Below the pieces are notes generated by a model. The model made no database searches and was not told the DNA's origin. It saw only the letters and a program-made list of their open reading frames with translations. The position numbers and the translations under genes were made by a program. Below, in pieces: positions 43,311-53,474 of a DNA stretch of 64,000 bases. The stretch's first letter is position 1. Every line of letters starts with the position of its first letter. The stretch lies in the NCBI GenBank assembly GCA_033065855.1, contig JAVXUO010000298.1, positions 1 through 64,000 on the forward strand, written 5' to 3'. The DNA comes from Escallonia rubra. Lineage: Eukaryota > Streptophyta > Magnoliopsida > Escalloniales > Escalloniaceae.

Positions 43311-44694
43311 AGGTGGAAGCTGAATAGCAACTTATCAATCATCGCATTTATATGTTTTTTGAACTTAAATATTGTGTTAACTTACTAGAGAAAGTAAGAG
43401 TGAAAAATCATATTTTCCCAGAAACATTAATTTATTCGGTTAATAAAAGGTTCACTCATTTAAAAATAAACATGACTTTCTTTGATGAAATAACCATGAC
43501 AATATAAACTGTGCAGTAGGTATTATTTTAAACTTCAAAACTTTTTAAGTAAATGAGTATCTATAAGACTGTCTTAGCATGGGTTCAGGGCCAGTCAATA
43601 AGGGCATTAATATGTGGTGGAAGTTGAGGTGAGCTGTATTTCTAAGAATGGGGGCTTGTTTGGGCTTCTCAGGATATGAATACTAATAACTTGAAAGTAT
43701 AATATATTTTCTTAATACATGATCCTTTGACGCAAGCCGAGTAAACTTTTGACACCACACGTACCTGTCAAGTTGTTAAAAGAGAGATATAGTTGCGTAA
43801 GCATAGTTAAGTTCCCAATGTCTCTTGATATCGAACCACTGAGGTTGTTGGATTCCAAATACAACACTTGGATTTGTTCCAGACTTGATATATGATGGAG
43901 AAACTTGAGATGCTGCCAGTAAATAAACTTATAACATACAGTTCCTATGATGTTCAAACCTATCAAGGCATTATATATAGAAGGTGAGAATAACAATTCA
44001 TATGATGTTCAAACCTGTCAAGGCATTTTGACCAAGATATAACTCCTTGAGCATCAATAAACCTCCAATGAGAGAACTAAATGGGTTTATCGACAATGAC
44101 AGAACTTCAAGTTTAGAACATCAACCAATACTAGCCGATATTGTATCATTCAGCTTGTCCGCGGACATACCAAGGCATTTGAAATTTAGAAGATTGCCCG
44201 GAATACCTCCTTTTAGTGAATTGAATTTTTAGTAAACCTCCCAAGCTTAAAAGATTGTGCTGAAAGTAATGTGACAACAGTGGAAATGACATTCTAACCT
44301 GTCAAGCCCGTGCAGTAAGAAAGCCACAACACCTGAAGCTCAGTTAAGTTCCGAATCACATTTGGTATTGGTCCCCTAAGTTTGTAACATCCACCAATAC
44401 TTGATGGAATTTCGCCGGTGAAGTCATTCTTGTGCAAGATTGTCGATGTCTTTCGGCATCCTTCCTTGTAGAGAATTGCTGCTCAAATTCAAGGGTTAAT
44501 TTTACGCTACACCCCGTACTTAGGGGTCAGTTGCACCCAGCACCTTATGGTTCTAATTTTGGCACCCCGCACCAAAAGTTTGAAAAATCTTGGCACCCAG
44601 CATCAGATGACGGTCAAGAGGCACTTTGACCACACGTCTGTTAGTTTTTCAGGGGCAAAATAGTCTTATTACCCCTTAAAGCATACATGTCATG

Positions 44695-45185
44695 CATCTT
44701 CCACACCTCCGCCGAGCTCCCTTCTCGAGCCAACACGCATCCCGACATGCTCAAATCAACGATCGGCGCCGTCCCCCGCGTCTCGCTCTCCTCTTCCTCG
44801 TCCTCACACATCACAGCAATAAGTTCAATCTGACTCGTCGCGAGCGACTCGAGCCGCCGCCTCCACTCCCTCCGGTTCGTATACGGCCTCGGATCCGACA
44901 GCACGGTGGACACGAACCGGAAAGTGATCTCCAACGCTTGTAAAGCCGGTTTCAGAACCGACTCGTTTTTTCAATCCAGAAACTCCTTGGCGTCCCAGAT
45001 CTTCTTCAGCTCCGGCAGACGCAGGTAGTGCTCGTATAGGCCGAGCAAGCCGAATTACATGCCGGCGCCAGATCCGCGACGCGAACCGATGGCAACACCA
45101 GTATGCTCAGCTTGTTCGACGGCCTCGGCGATTTGGTTCGTATATCGGGAGACACCATGTTTGCTTTGCAGTTGAGCCCGACCAT
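44695..45185 (-). pseudogene. HSPRO: Captured HSPRO (nematode resistance protein-like) 5' fragment
   Basis: Starts at ATG 45185 with MVGLNCKANMVSPDIRTKSP, closely following the family's MVDLDWKAKMVSSDL start, then SNKLSI. After a frame change it reads YEHYLRLPELKKIWDAKEFL, then, past an in-frame stop near 44974, ALEITFRFVSTVLSDPRPYT and RREWRRRLESLATSQIELIA. RGTAPIVDLSMSGCVLAREG and SSAEVWK follow, where homology ends at the terminal repeat. HSPRO proteins (sugar beet Hs1pro-1 relatives) act in basal defence and energy signalling through SnRK1 in Arabidopsis. About the first 150 codons are present; a stop and a frameshift disable them. Confidence 0.85.
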
Positions 45186-45304
45186 ACTTTGAGCTTGCTT
45201 GCAAGTTTGTTGGGAAGATGGCAGAGATGAGCAATTTCTAATTAGTCACGAGTAAAGGGCTTTTTGCGTTTATTTTGGTTCAAATTGCAGGAAACAGAGG
45301 AAAA

Positions 45305-45318
45305 CTGTATTTATAGGC
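45305..45318 (-). promoter_or_regulatory. TATA box of the captured HSPRO promoter
   Basis: CCTATAAATACAG on the minus strand, about 125 bases above the HSPRO ATG at 45185. The captured segment therefore includes the donor gene's core promoter and leader. Confidence 0.6.
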
Positions 45319-45864
45319 CAGCAAGGAAGTGACCCAAAGGGTCCGTAAGTCTCCCGCGAAGATCCCGAGAAAACGGCCGTACTCCGGCGAACTCCCCAGA
45401 ACGACAGAAAGGGGCGCCCGGTCTCCGGTCAGAAGGTCGGATATGTGGAAGGAGAGAGAGAATAAGGGCTGTTGGAGGGAAATGACGTGGACAGCCAATT
45501 GGCCATGTGTCACTAACTGGGATGACATGTAAGCTTTAGGGGCAATAATCCCATTTTGCCCCTGAAAAACTAACAGCCGTCTAGTCAACAGGCAGTTTGA
45601 CCGTCATTTGGTGTTGGGTGCCAATTTTAAAATCCTAGGGTGCTGGGTGCAACTGACCCCTAAGTACAGGGTGCTGGGTAAAATTAACCCCAAATTCAAC
45701 CTCTCAAGCGTTGATATGTTACAAAGAGATAGTGGGATTGTACCCGAGAAGCTGTTATTTCCGATATGCAGCACTTAAAGTTGACGTAATTCGCCAAGCA
45801 TGAGGGAAGCTCTCCACTTAGCACATTGTATCTTGCAAGCAATTCTCTAACAGCTTGACAGGAT

Positions 45865-46540
45865 TTTGGCTATCCGAATACTAATCTCTCTCTTTCTTCC
45901 CTCTCCTACATCTCTCTCTCTTTTTATTTTTTATGAGAACGGATTTTGGCTGCAACTTTATTAGTAATAAGAATAGAATGCAACCCTCCGCATAGTATGA
46001 TTAATTATTGCTAACTATTGCTAGTAACATATTTGCAGACATATTTAGCGGCAATATTCCTAGCAACACTTTTTAAATTTCACTGACTATATGTCATTAA
46101 AAATATTTAGCGGCAATCACTTTGTGGCTACACGAATTACCTACAACCTAGATTGAAGCAGACTTGTTGAAAAAATATTGTCTAAGTTATAGGAAGATAA
46201 TGACAACCTTCCGTATAACGACAATTTTTTAGCCACTAAACGTCTTTAGTAGATTTTATTTACTGGTACTAAAAAATACTGCTACGAATTGTCACCGAAA
46301 GTGTTAATAGAAATGTCACTAATCGTATGTAGTGACAAGTAATTAATGTCGCTACATAATTATAATGCGGCCCATGGCATATAGTACAGAGACCAGAATC
46401 TGAGAAAGGGTAGAAAAAGGTCTAAATGTATTGCACCATAAGCACAATACCTGGAGTACACATAAGATATCGACAACTTTAACACGATAGACGTTCGTAA
46501 TGCGGTCTCAACCCAAAGATGAGCCGTGTATGACCTCAAT
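45865..46540. other. No gene; possible DNA-transposon subterminal sequence
   Basis: Contains repeated TATTTAGCGGCAAT, TTAGCCACTAAA and GTAGTGACAAG..TGTCGCTAC motifs near 46030-46360, similar in style to CACTA subterminal repeats but of another family. No termini were recognised. Confidence 0.35.
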
Positions 46541-46545
46541 AATGC

Positions 46546-48175
46546 TCAATCGACAATGAGCCTATTGAAGCGGATGCAGATGGAAAACCCGCAGTTTACC
46601 TAGTATAATCTTGATGACAAGCATCAAATTACCATAAGTTTTTAGGTCGACAGTCGTTAGAGACTTGCTTATCAGCTTTTTGGGGATGTTTTGACTTTCC
46701 AAACTACCTAACATACCAACAAGTACTTGATGCCATTTGCTTCTTTCACAGGTGTTAATCATCATTTTCACACCATCCTGTTTGGGTTCGTATTGTTAAG
46801 GGATGAGAGCGAGAGTTCTTTTGTATGGTTATTTATGATGTAGTTGGAAGTCATGAACAACAAAGTACCTAAAGTTATCATCACCGATCAAGATTTTGGC
46901 AATGAACAAGGCTATTGCGGCCGTGTTGCCCGATACTCGACATAATTTGTGTACTTGGCACATCGTCTCCATCATGTGTATTCAAAGTATCTAGACTTTA
47001 AACAAGATTTTGGTATGTGCGTTAACAAGCCGTTAACGATTGAGGAAGTCGAGGAGAGGGGGGAAAAGCTTGTTGAAGATTACTCATTGCAAGACCACGA
47101 GTGGCTCTAACACTTTTATGGGCTCCAAGAGGAATGGATTGACATCTACACGAGAAGATATGTTTATGTGCGTATGAAAACGACGGGCAGGAGTAAAGCT
47201 ATGAATGCCTTGTTCGATAGTTATGTAGGTACAGCTATGAATTTGAAGAGTTTTGTCACATCCGCCCAAAAAACAGTTGCACAGATATTCATGAAAGAAA
47301 GGGCTGCAGACTTTGCAAGCAAATACAAACAAATGAGAAAGTTGCTTGAGACACCGCTGGAGGTGAATGATGCAAAAGTTTATACGAAAGAAAGGTTCAT
47401 GCAATACCAAGTGGAGCTACAAAACTAGGACGATACAGTATAAACAAGGTGGCAGAAAAGTCTATACGTGAGTTCAAGGTTTATTCGTTGATGAACGACC
47501 TCGCCCCTGAGAAGGTGCGTAGACTGTATACGGTGAGCCATGACACAAAAATGGATTCGGTGACTTGTGTTTACAAGAAGTTTGAGTTCCATGGCATGCT
47601 GTGTAGACACATTCTGCGGTTTTCACCCAAAAGAATATCAAGGCAATCCCCGATAAATACGTCTTGCCGCGATGGACTAAGGTTGCAAACAGGTTGCACG
47701 GTACCATTGCCTTTCTGGAGCATCCGTAAACTGACTTTAAAGAATCAGAGATGTTGTTGTATAATCATCTAGTGATAATGTTCACACGTTTGTTCGTAAA
47801 GGGTGCTGCTACAATGGCCGGATATAAACATCTCCGCGAGATAGGGAGCTGAAAGTGCCCATTGTCGACCAGTTTGAAGTAACTTCAATCTACGCAGGGA
47901 TCAGAAGATGAGAAGGAGGTTGAGGAAGAGGATAACGATATGTGGATTTTGGATCTAATTATATCGCAAATGAAAGGTTACAAGAGACTTGCACAAATGA
48001 AGAGCTCTATTGAACAAGTAACTCAACCTAAATAAGGTGTGCACTGTGCAATAAAGTGACCAACCATGACAAGCGGAACTATTACAAGGCACTAGGGATA
48101 AGTCTAGGGGGTTTGCAAGATAAGGAAGAAGATGATGCCGAATACGAGGAAAAAGAAGATGCAGTGGACCTTTAG
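46546..48175 (+). pseudogene. FAR1/FRS-type MULE transposase
   Basis: Plus-strand fragments in order: SLLKRMQMENPQF, LAYQLFGDVLTFQTT and [20 protein letters not shown] (46640-46790), [16 protein letters not shown] (46874), AAVLPDTRHNLCTWHI, EDYSLQDHEWL..FYGLQEEW, YVRMKTTGRSKAMNALFDSY (47167), and a SWIM-type finger TCVYKKFEFHGMLCRHIL (47565). The layout is that of FAR1-related sequence proteins and Jittery-like MULE transposases. The first catalytic Asp in TF-D-TTY is Gln and the SWIM CxC is CxY. Many stops and shifts, so it is dead. An acidic C-terminal region follows to 48175. Confidence 0.85.
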
Positions 48176-48394
48176 TCTAATATATATTTTTTTTGTTTGT
48201 AATAATCTTTTATGAGCCATCAAGTCTGTTGGTGTTGTATTTGAATGATAGACTTTGTAATAATCCTAGATATTTATTCATACTCAAATTTTACCGGTAC
48301 CATTTGGTTATTCACGAATTGTGTTTCTTTACCATCTGAATTTTAATATACTCTTGCAAAAAATTTGTAAGTCCAACACTTAAACTTGTTTTGG

Positions 48395-49075
48395 TGTTTT
48401 GGGTCGTCCGCTACTACATATGTAGCGGACGGCCTGGTAGAAACATTATAGTCCAATTTTATAGTGTTTTAGGCCATCCGCTACATAGTGTATTGGACGA
48501 CCTAATAGAAACATTATAGTCCAACACTTCGAATTTTTTTGATGTTTTAGGCCGTCCACTATATATTATAGCAGACGGCCTAGCAGCAACATTATACTCC
48601 AAAACTTACAATTTTTTTTATTTTTTTTTTGTGTTTTAGGCCCTCTACTATACTATGTTACGGGCAGCCTAGTAAAAACATTGTAGTCCAACACTCAGAG
48701 TTGTTTTGGTGTTTTAGGCCATCCGCTACATCATGTAGCGGATGGCCTAACAAAAACATTATAGTCTAACACTTAGAATTCTTTTTGGTGTTTTAGGTCG
48801 TCCGCTTTTAGGTCGTCTGTTATATAGTGTAACTGACGACTTATCAGAAACCTCGTAGTCCAACACTTAATTTTTTTTTTGGTGTTTTAGGTTGTCTGCA
48901 ATATAGTGTAATGGACGACCTAGCAGAAATATTATAGTCCAACACAGAGATTTTTTTTTTGGTGTTTTAGGCCGTCCGCTATATACTGTAGCGGACAGCC
49001 TAGCAGAAACTTAGAATTTTTTTGAGGTTTTAGACCATCCACAACACTATGTAGCGGATGGCCGAACAAACTAAT
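48395..49075. repeat. Nine-unit array of ~75-95 bp stem-loop repeats
   Basis: Each unit reads TTTTAGGCCGTCCGCTA, a short spacer, TAGCGGACGGCCTAGCAGAAA, then CATTATAGTCCAACACTTA and a T-run. The two arms form a hairpin of about 14-16 base pairs. Arms vary but often change in a compensated way (GGCCATCC with GGATGGCC at 48715-48750). It lies between the convergent transposase and Ulp1 genes. Confidence 0.9.
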
Positions 49076-49255
49076 TTAAAGCCCTTTTCCCTCATTTTCC
49101 TAACCACCATCAACATGTCTCAAGAAGTAGAAAAAACCACAATACACAAAATTCTTAACCACAACACGAAGCGGTCAACACATTGCCTTTCATAAACAAA
49201 CAAGATAAAATTTCATAAACACAAGCAACTCAAGTGACAATGCTATTACATAAAA

Positions 49256-49900
49256 TTAAATTTTTACAATGTGATTAGGTCTCGTCTTCAGCCTTACAAT
49301 ATTCCTAACTAGTCTAGGTCGTCGGCTATGAATTTGTGAATCTATCCAATATCTAAAATTTTCTAGGTTTGCTTCGCTCCAGATGGCCGCCTTGAGCCTT
49401 TCACTCTGACAAGTGTAGTCCATGTACATCAAGACGAAGACGCCGCAGTCCGAATGATTATCTTGCACCGGCCTCCATTTTTTCAATCGAACTATAAGAT
49501 TCGGCTTCACCGGTACTCTTTATCCACCGAGAGAGATAACAATTACAATAAGCAAATCAAGAAATAGAAAAACCCAAACAACAATCGAAAGATTACCATA
49601 TCATCCAATTGTGCTTTGAAAAGTTCCTTCAAGGGCATCATTTTGGAGTCGCTGTGAAGACTGTTGAGGGTTGATATGACCATAATTTTTGGTTCATAGA
49701 AAACCAAGTTCCAGTGGGACTGATCCAACAAAGGTAGTAGAAAGACATCCACATCACGGCCACTCACCGAACTCAACCTATTCTCAAACCATGTAGTGAA
49801 CGAACTAGGCTGACGCCAATGGAGCACGCTTCTCCTCCCCCTCACTTGTTTCCACTGTTCCCATTCTCCACAAAACATGAGATAAAAAAGTGCATCCATA
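49256..49900 (-). pseudogene. Ulp1-like (C48) cysteine protease of a MULE
   Basis: Minus strand, two exons. Exon 49899-49600 reads MDALFYLMFCGEWEQWKQVR, VDVFLLPLLDQSHWNLVFYE and STLNSLHSD, ending at a GTAATC donor. Exon 49510-49256 reads WRPVQDNHSDCGVFVLMYMD. His (SHW), Gln (VQDN) and Cys (DCG) of the C48 catalytic set are present, but the usual Asp of the DSL motif is Asn (LNSLHS). Such proteases remove SUMO-like tags in cellular relatives and occur as accessory genes in plant MULEs. The N-terminal part is not recognisable, and linkage to the PMD gene upstream as one transcript is possible. Confidence 0.75.
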
Positions 49901-50165
49901 AAAAAAACGCGAGGATATGCATTCCCCCTCTCTTTTCCCGACGTAGCAAAAGTTTGTCGTAGGCAGTCACCATACTATCTTCTAACCAATGACCTGGACC
50001 ACGTCACAAAACACTGTTCCCCACAAAGCATGACATGAAAAAGTGCATCCATAAAAAAATGCAGGGATACGCATTCCCCCTATATCCCTTTCCCGACGTA
50101 GCAAAAGTTTGCCGTAGGCAGTCATCGCACTATCTTTTAACCAACACCTCAGACCTAGGGTGGAC
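49855..50165. repeat. Two-copy ~155-bp duplication at the Ulp1 exon start
   Basis: AAGTGCATCCATAAAAAAA, GCATTCCCCCT, TTTCCCGACGTAGCAAAAGT and CGTAGGCAGTCA occur at 49889-49970 and 50042-50130. The MDALF exon start is therefore present twice, the outer copy reading MDALFHVMLCGE. Confidence 0.85.
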
Positions 50166-50232
50166 ATTCAATCTCATGAGACATAGTAATCCATATCATT
50201 GTGGCAGTTTACAACACTTTTTGATCGTAGTT

Positions 50233-50265
50233 GGGGGGCGGGGGGGGGGGGGGGGGGGGGGGGGG
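50233..50265. repeat. Poly-G tract
   Basis: Thirty-three bases of G with one C. Other homopolymers of this kind are the C-run at 51450-51467 and the G-run at 55206-55232. Such runs are prone to assembly error. Confidence 0.9.
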
Positions 50266-50850
50266 CTTGCTAAAGTAACATTAGTGGATTAGGGCACGTT
50301 TTGTCGGCTTTAGAGGCTTCAACGGATGCCTTTTGGGATAAGCAGAAATGATAGAGGGGACGGGGGGGCGGGGGGAGGGGGGAAGAAAGGGATCGACCAA
50401 CGATATTGTCCTCTAGGTGGTCGAACGGGGGACATTTTCCTCTGTGAGGCTCTTTGAGTATCCTAAGGCCATAAGGTCCCGCCCACGAGACGAGTGACAG
50501 TGACTCAGAGAAATTAAAGTTTGCAAAGTTGAAGTCTTGTGTGACTTGACTTCGAGATAGTGGTGTAACTTCTGAATTCCCAAGAAAAGCAAACAACTGA
50601 CCAGTGAACTCGTCCCAATAAGCCATTCCCATACCCGATGGCGGCCCCTAACTCCCTCGCTTAGCCCCGAAGTTTGCCCTGAGGGACATCATATCCCTCG
50701 TTCACATGGGGAGGCTGCCATCCATTCTCGGGCTTACGCCCAAAGGCTATCCCTTATAGCGGCTCATAAACTCCCCTCATCTATGCACCAATATATCAAC
50801 ATGAGAGCGAAGATCCACTCCCATGGCATCCACCGGATCCTTTCGCTCAC

Positions 50851-52204
50851 TCAACTTCTTGAAGAAGGAGAGCGAGGAATCAAACTACATCCGAGTAGAT
50901 AATAAATAACTTCAAACACGAATCGGATTGAATGCAAAACAATGAGATAAATTTCAATTAAAAGCATTAGGAAACTTACGAGCTCAAACGGCCTACGCTC
51001 ATCGATCTCAATCCTAGGGTAGTACTTCTGCCCTCTTGTCCACCTTATTGGGGCTATTCTCTTCCTGGTGATGTAGTAGTACCACATGTGATACTGCTCA
51101 ATACTGACCACTGGGTCAGGCTCCGCACAATGGCGGCCAGCGTGTCTTCCTAGAAACCACACAGTTTAATTTCGGCAGCGTACAATTCGATCGCATTCAC
51201 CTGGTTAAACCGTAGGACACCCAGTGGGTTTCTATTAACCCTCATATCTAGGGCATCGGCTGGTAACCCCTGTAGGCAGTCAAAATGGTGCACTGCAAGA
51301 TCTGGTAGTTGCCACTCTACACTCTCGAAGTGGATCAGCGGTGTGCATTGTAACCCGAAAAGCGTGAAGCTCAAAGACTTTGCCACCGTCCCGTCAAACA
51401 TTTAAATGGCGCCCAACGTATTTGGCCCGAAGATAGTGAGTCGACCAAGCCCCCCCCCCCCCCCCCCTCAATAGAACATGATGTTGTGGTAGAGATCATC
51501 TCTCCTCGAGTATTGGCTCTCCCTCCTACTGTAATCCCAAGTGCACAACCGAGGACATACATTATTGGTTCCTTTCTTACAATTGGGTGCGCCGACAATA
51601 ATGTGTTCATAAGACCACACGTAAGAACAAAGACAAATTAGGGTCGTATTGTCAAAATTTATTATCTACCGACTAATAAAAATATATCGAAAATGTAATT
51701 ACAAAGACTTGTATGATCTACCTCCAGCAATGAGAGACATGCACATATATCTTTAGAGTCAGACCTCGTTGCCTTGTGGAATGCTCGATACAAGTATGCA
51801 AGAGTTGGTGCACCCCACGCATACTCCCCAACCTCTTACAAATTACCTAACAATGCTAAATATTTGTTTTGAACCATATTATGTAACATCATTAGGAATA
51901 GAATTTCCCCCATCACCCACATCATGAAGGCCTTTGTGTGCAGCATAAGCATCTCCTCCATGTAGTATTTCGGTAGAACCCCGAAGTTTTTTACCAACCA
52001 CCTCAACTTTATGCCACCATTGCTAAATTCATTCTTGGGTATCAAAGTAAAGAAGTCTCTAGCAGCTCTCTTAGATGTTGCAGAAGATCGAGAAGTAATT
52101 ACTGGCCGCCCTGTCACCAATAACCCTAAGATGTACCCTACATCTTCTAAGGTTATTGTCATCTCTCTAAGAGGAAAGTGAAGCGTATTCGTTTCACTTC
52201 TCAA
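50851..52204 (-). pseudogene. Plant mobile domain (MAIN-like) protein of a MULE
   Basis: The minus strand begins RSETNTLHFPLREMTITLED, then VGYILGLLVTGRPVITSRS (52200-52100), the PMD signature. It continues SKRAARDFFTLIPKNEF and EMLMLHTKAFMMWVMGEILF (51960-51860). After breaks come an AWGAPTLAYLYR-like stretch (~51830-51780), SIEGGGGGGLV created by the C-run, LQCTPLIHFESVEWQLPDLA (51360-51280), VLRFNQVNAIELYAAE, and HMWYYYITRKRIAPIRW (51090-51040). Several frame breaks make it a pseudogene. PMD proteins are linked to silencing and meristem functions when domesticated (MAIN/MAIL1). Here the neighbours indicate a transposon copy. Confidence 0.8.
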
Positions 52205-52623
52205 CCATTGAACAAGGGTAAGATCCGGTCAATTTGCTGAAACAAATTCCCATGAGTAAAAACCCCAAAGCCAATTCCACACAGCAATTTTTTCTGAAAT
52301 TTGTTCAATCGCCAGTTTTTGAATTGTTCGATTACTTCTACTGTGATGAGTGGTGCACTTTCCTATGAATTAACAAAGACAATTTAAGCAAAGGAAAAGC
52401 TATACAATGTTTGTGAGAATAAGAAAATAAACTAATAATAAGCATATTTTTTGTCCAGTCCAGGTAGATGTACTGGTATGGTTTTCTTGGTCGTATAACA
52501 CCGAAGGCGGAGTGATCTTCTAGTCTAGGGTTAAAGGCCATTTTTGGGACTAAAATTATGGAAAAATGTCAAGTTTGAAAGTTTTTATCAAACACTGGCA
52601 AATTACCAACGCTAGCACATGCT

Positions 52624-52626
<3 letters not shown>

Positions 52627-52677
<51 letters not shown>
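52627..52677. repeat. (TA)n microsatellite
   Basis: About 25 TA units at the left edge of the inverted-repeat insertion that follows. Confidence 0.9.
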
Positions 52678-52680
<3 letters not shown>

Positions 52681-52858
52681 GATCCATTGCTAGAGTTAGC
52701 AACTTAACCCAAGTTGCTAGCGCGATCAGGCCGTCCATGCGCGAGAATGGACGGTTAGATCGTGCGCCACGACCACCATTTTTTTCACCGTCTGCTACGT
52801 AATGTAGCTGACGGCCAGATCATGCTGGCAATTTGCTAGCACTAACAATGGATCACGA
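52678..52858. mobile_element. Small inverted-repeat (MITE) insertion in TA repeats
   Basis: Ends GTGATCCATTGCTAGAGTTA and, in reverse, GTGATCCATTGTTAGTGCTA. Inverted homology continues as (A)GCAA..TT and GATC(A/T)GGCCGTC. TA repeats flank both sides, which would fit a TA-targeting (Stowaway/mariner-like) MITE but hides the exact duplication. It is absent from the other MULE copy at 17780-17800. Confidence 0.6.
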
Positions 52859-53139
52859 TCATATATATATATATATACAGACACACACGCGCGCGTGGAA
52901 TGTAGAAATTACCAAACCTAGCACATGCATAATACGTAATCAAAATTATGTGCAATACTCACAAACTCTAGATTATAAACAAATAAAAGATTGATTTGTG
53001 AACTTACGTGATTAATTAGACAATTAAAGGACTTCTTGGGAAGAAATTGCACAGATGTACTTGCCAACAACGCTGGGAAGATAGAAAGAAGAAAGAAGGG
53101 AGAAGACTTTCAAAATTAGGGGTTTGTTGTATTTATATG

Positions 53140-53400
53140 GGTCGACTACTACAGTATGTAGCGGAGGGTAGGGAAAAGGAAAAACCAACCTCCATCGGCC
53201 ATAATGTCTAGCGGATGTTGCGGGGGACAAGATGTGACTCTTGTTAGCCAAAAGTAGTCCGCCACGTAGTGTGGCGGACGACTTTGTGACTGACAAGTGT
53301 CAGGGTCAAAAAGTCGTCTGCTACACTATGTAGCAGACGGGCAAAGCGGGGTATTTTGGTCAGAAAGATCCTCTGCCACACTGTGTGGCAGATGTCTTAA
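53140..53400. repeat. Stem-loop repeats at the MULE outer side
   Basis: Four hairpins of the type GTCCGCCACGTAGTGTGGCGGAC and GTCTGCTACACTATGTAGCAGAC, related to the array at 48395-49075. Homologous but diverged ones occur at 19545-19740. Confidence 0.8.
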
Positions 53401-53474
53401 TTTTTTATTTTGAGAAAAATAAGATCTGGGCCGTCTATCCGTAAATGATGTACAGCGAGATCGTGCGGGCAACT

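Larger units (their letters stand above)
44493..45690. mobile_element. Pack-MULE carrying an HSPRO gene 5' region
   Basis: Perfect 9-base duplication CAAATTCAA (44484-44492 and 45691-45699). Ends are GGGTTAATTTTACGCTACAC and, in reverse, GGGTTAATTTTACCCAGCAC. Inverted repeats of ~150-180 bases include GTACTTAGGGGTCAGTTGCA and CCCCTGAAAAACTAACAG. The 1198-bp element has no transposase. Its interior is GC-rich and holds promoter, leader and N-terminal coding sequence of an HSPRO gene on the minus strand. It split an LRR pseudogene. Confidence 0.9.
43712..45860 (-). pseudogene. LRR receptor-like protein pseudogene, split by a Pack-MULE
   Basis: Minus-strand leucine-rich repeats: LSGELPSCLAN and NNSFSGTIPLSLCNISTLER (45850-45700), then, after the insertion 44493-45690, repeats on both sides of several stops. 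The stretch at 43770-43900 reads LEQIQVLYLESNNLSGSISR, then DIGNLTMLTQLYLSFNNLTG. The plant extracellular LRR consensus LxxLxLSxNxLxGxIPxxLxxL is plain. Receptor-like proteins of this type are membrane-anchored sensors in defence and development. Frames change repeatedly and no signal peptide or transmembrane end was found. Confidence 0.75.
46546..53470. mobile_element. Decayed MULE with FAR1 transposase, Ulp1 protease and PMD genes
   Basis: Three components in one interval: a FAR1-type MULE transposase (+), a C48/Ulp1 peptidase (-) and a PMD protein (-), with stem-loop arrays at 48395-49075 and 53140-53400. Plant MULEs are known to carry Ulp1 and PMD genes, so a single large element is likely. 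Terminal inverted repeats and target duplication were not found, so the borders are only the limits of recognised content. Confidence 0.5.

Noticed and set aside
43052-43388. Pro-rich and Gly-rich ORFs on opposite strands
   Set aside because: Purine/pyrimidine tract composition only; it resembles CACTA leader sequence.
48395-49075. CRISPR-like array
   Set aside because: Units are variable hairpins without unique spacers, in a plant transposon with no cas genes.
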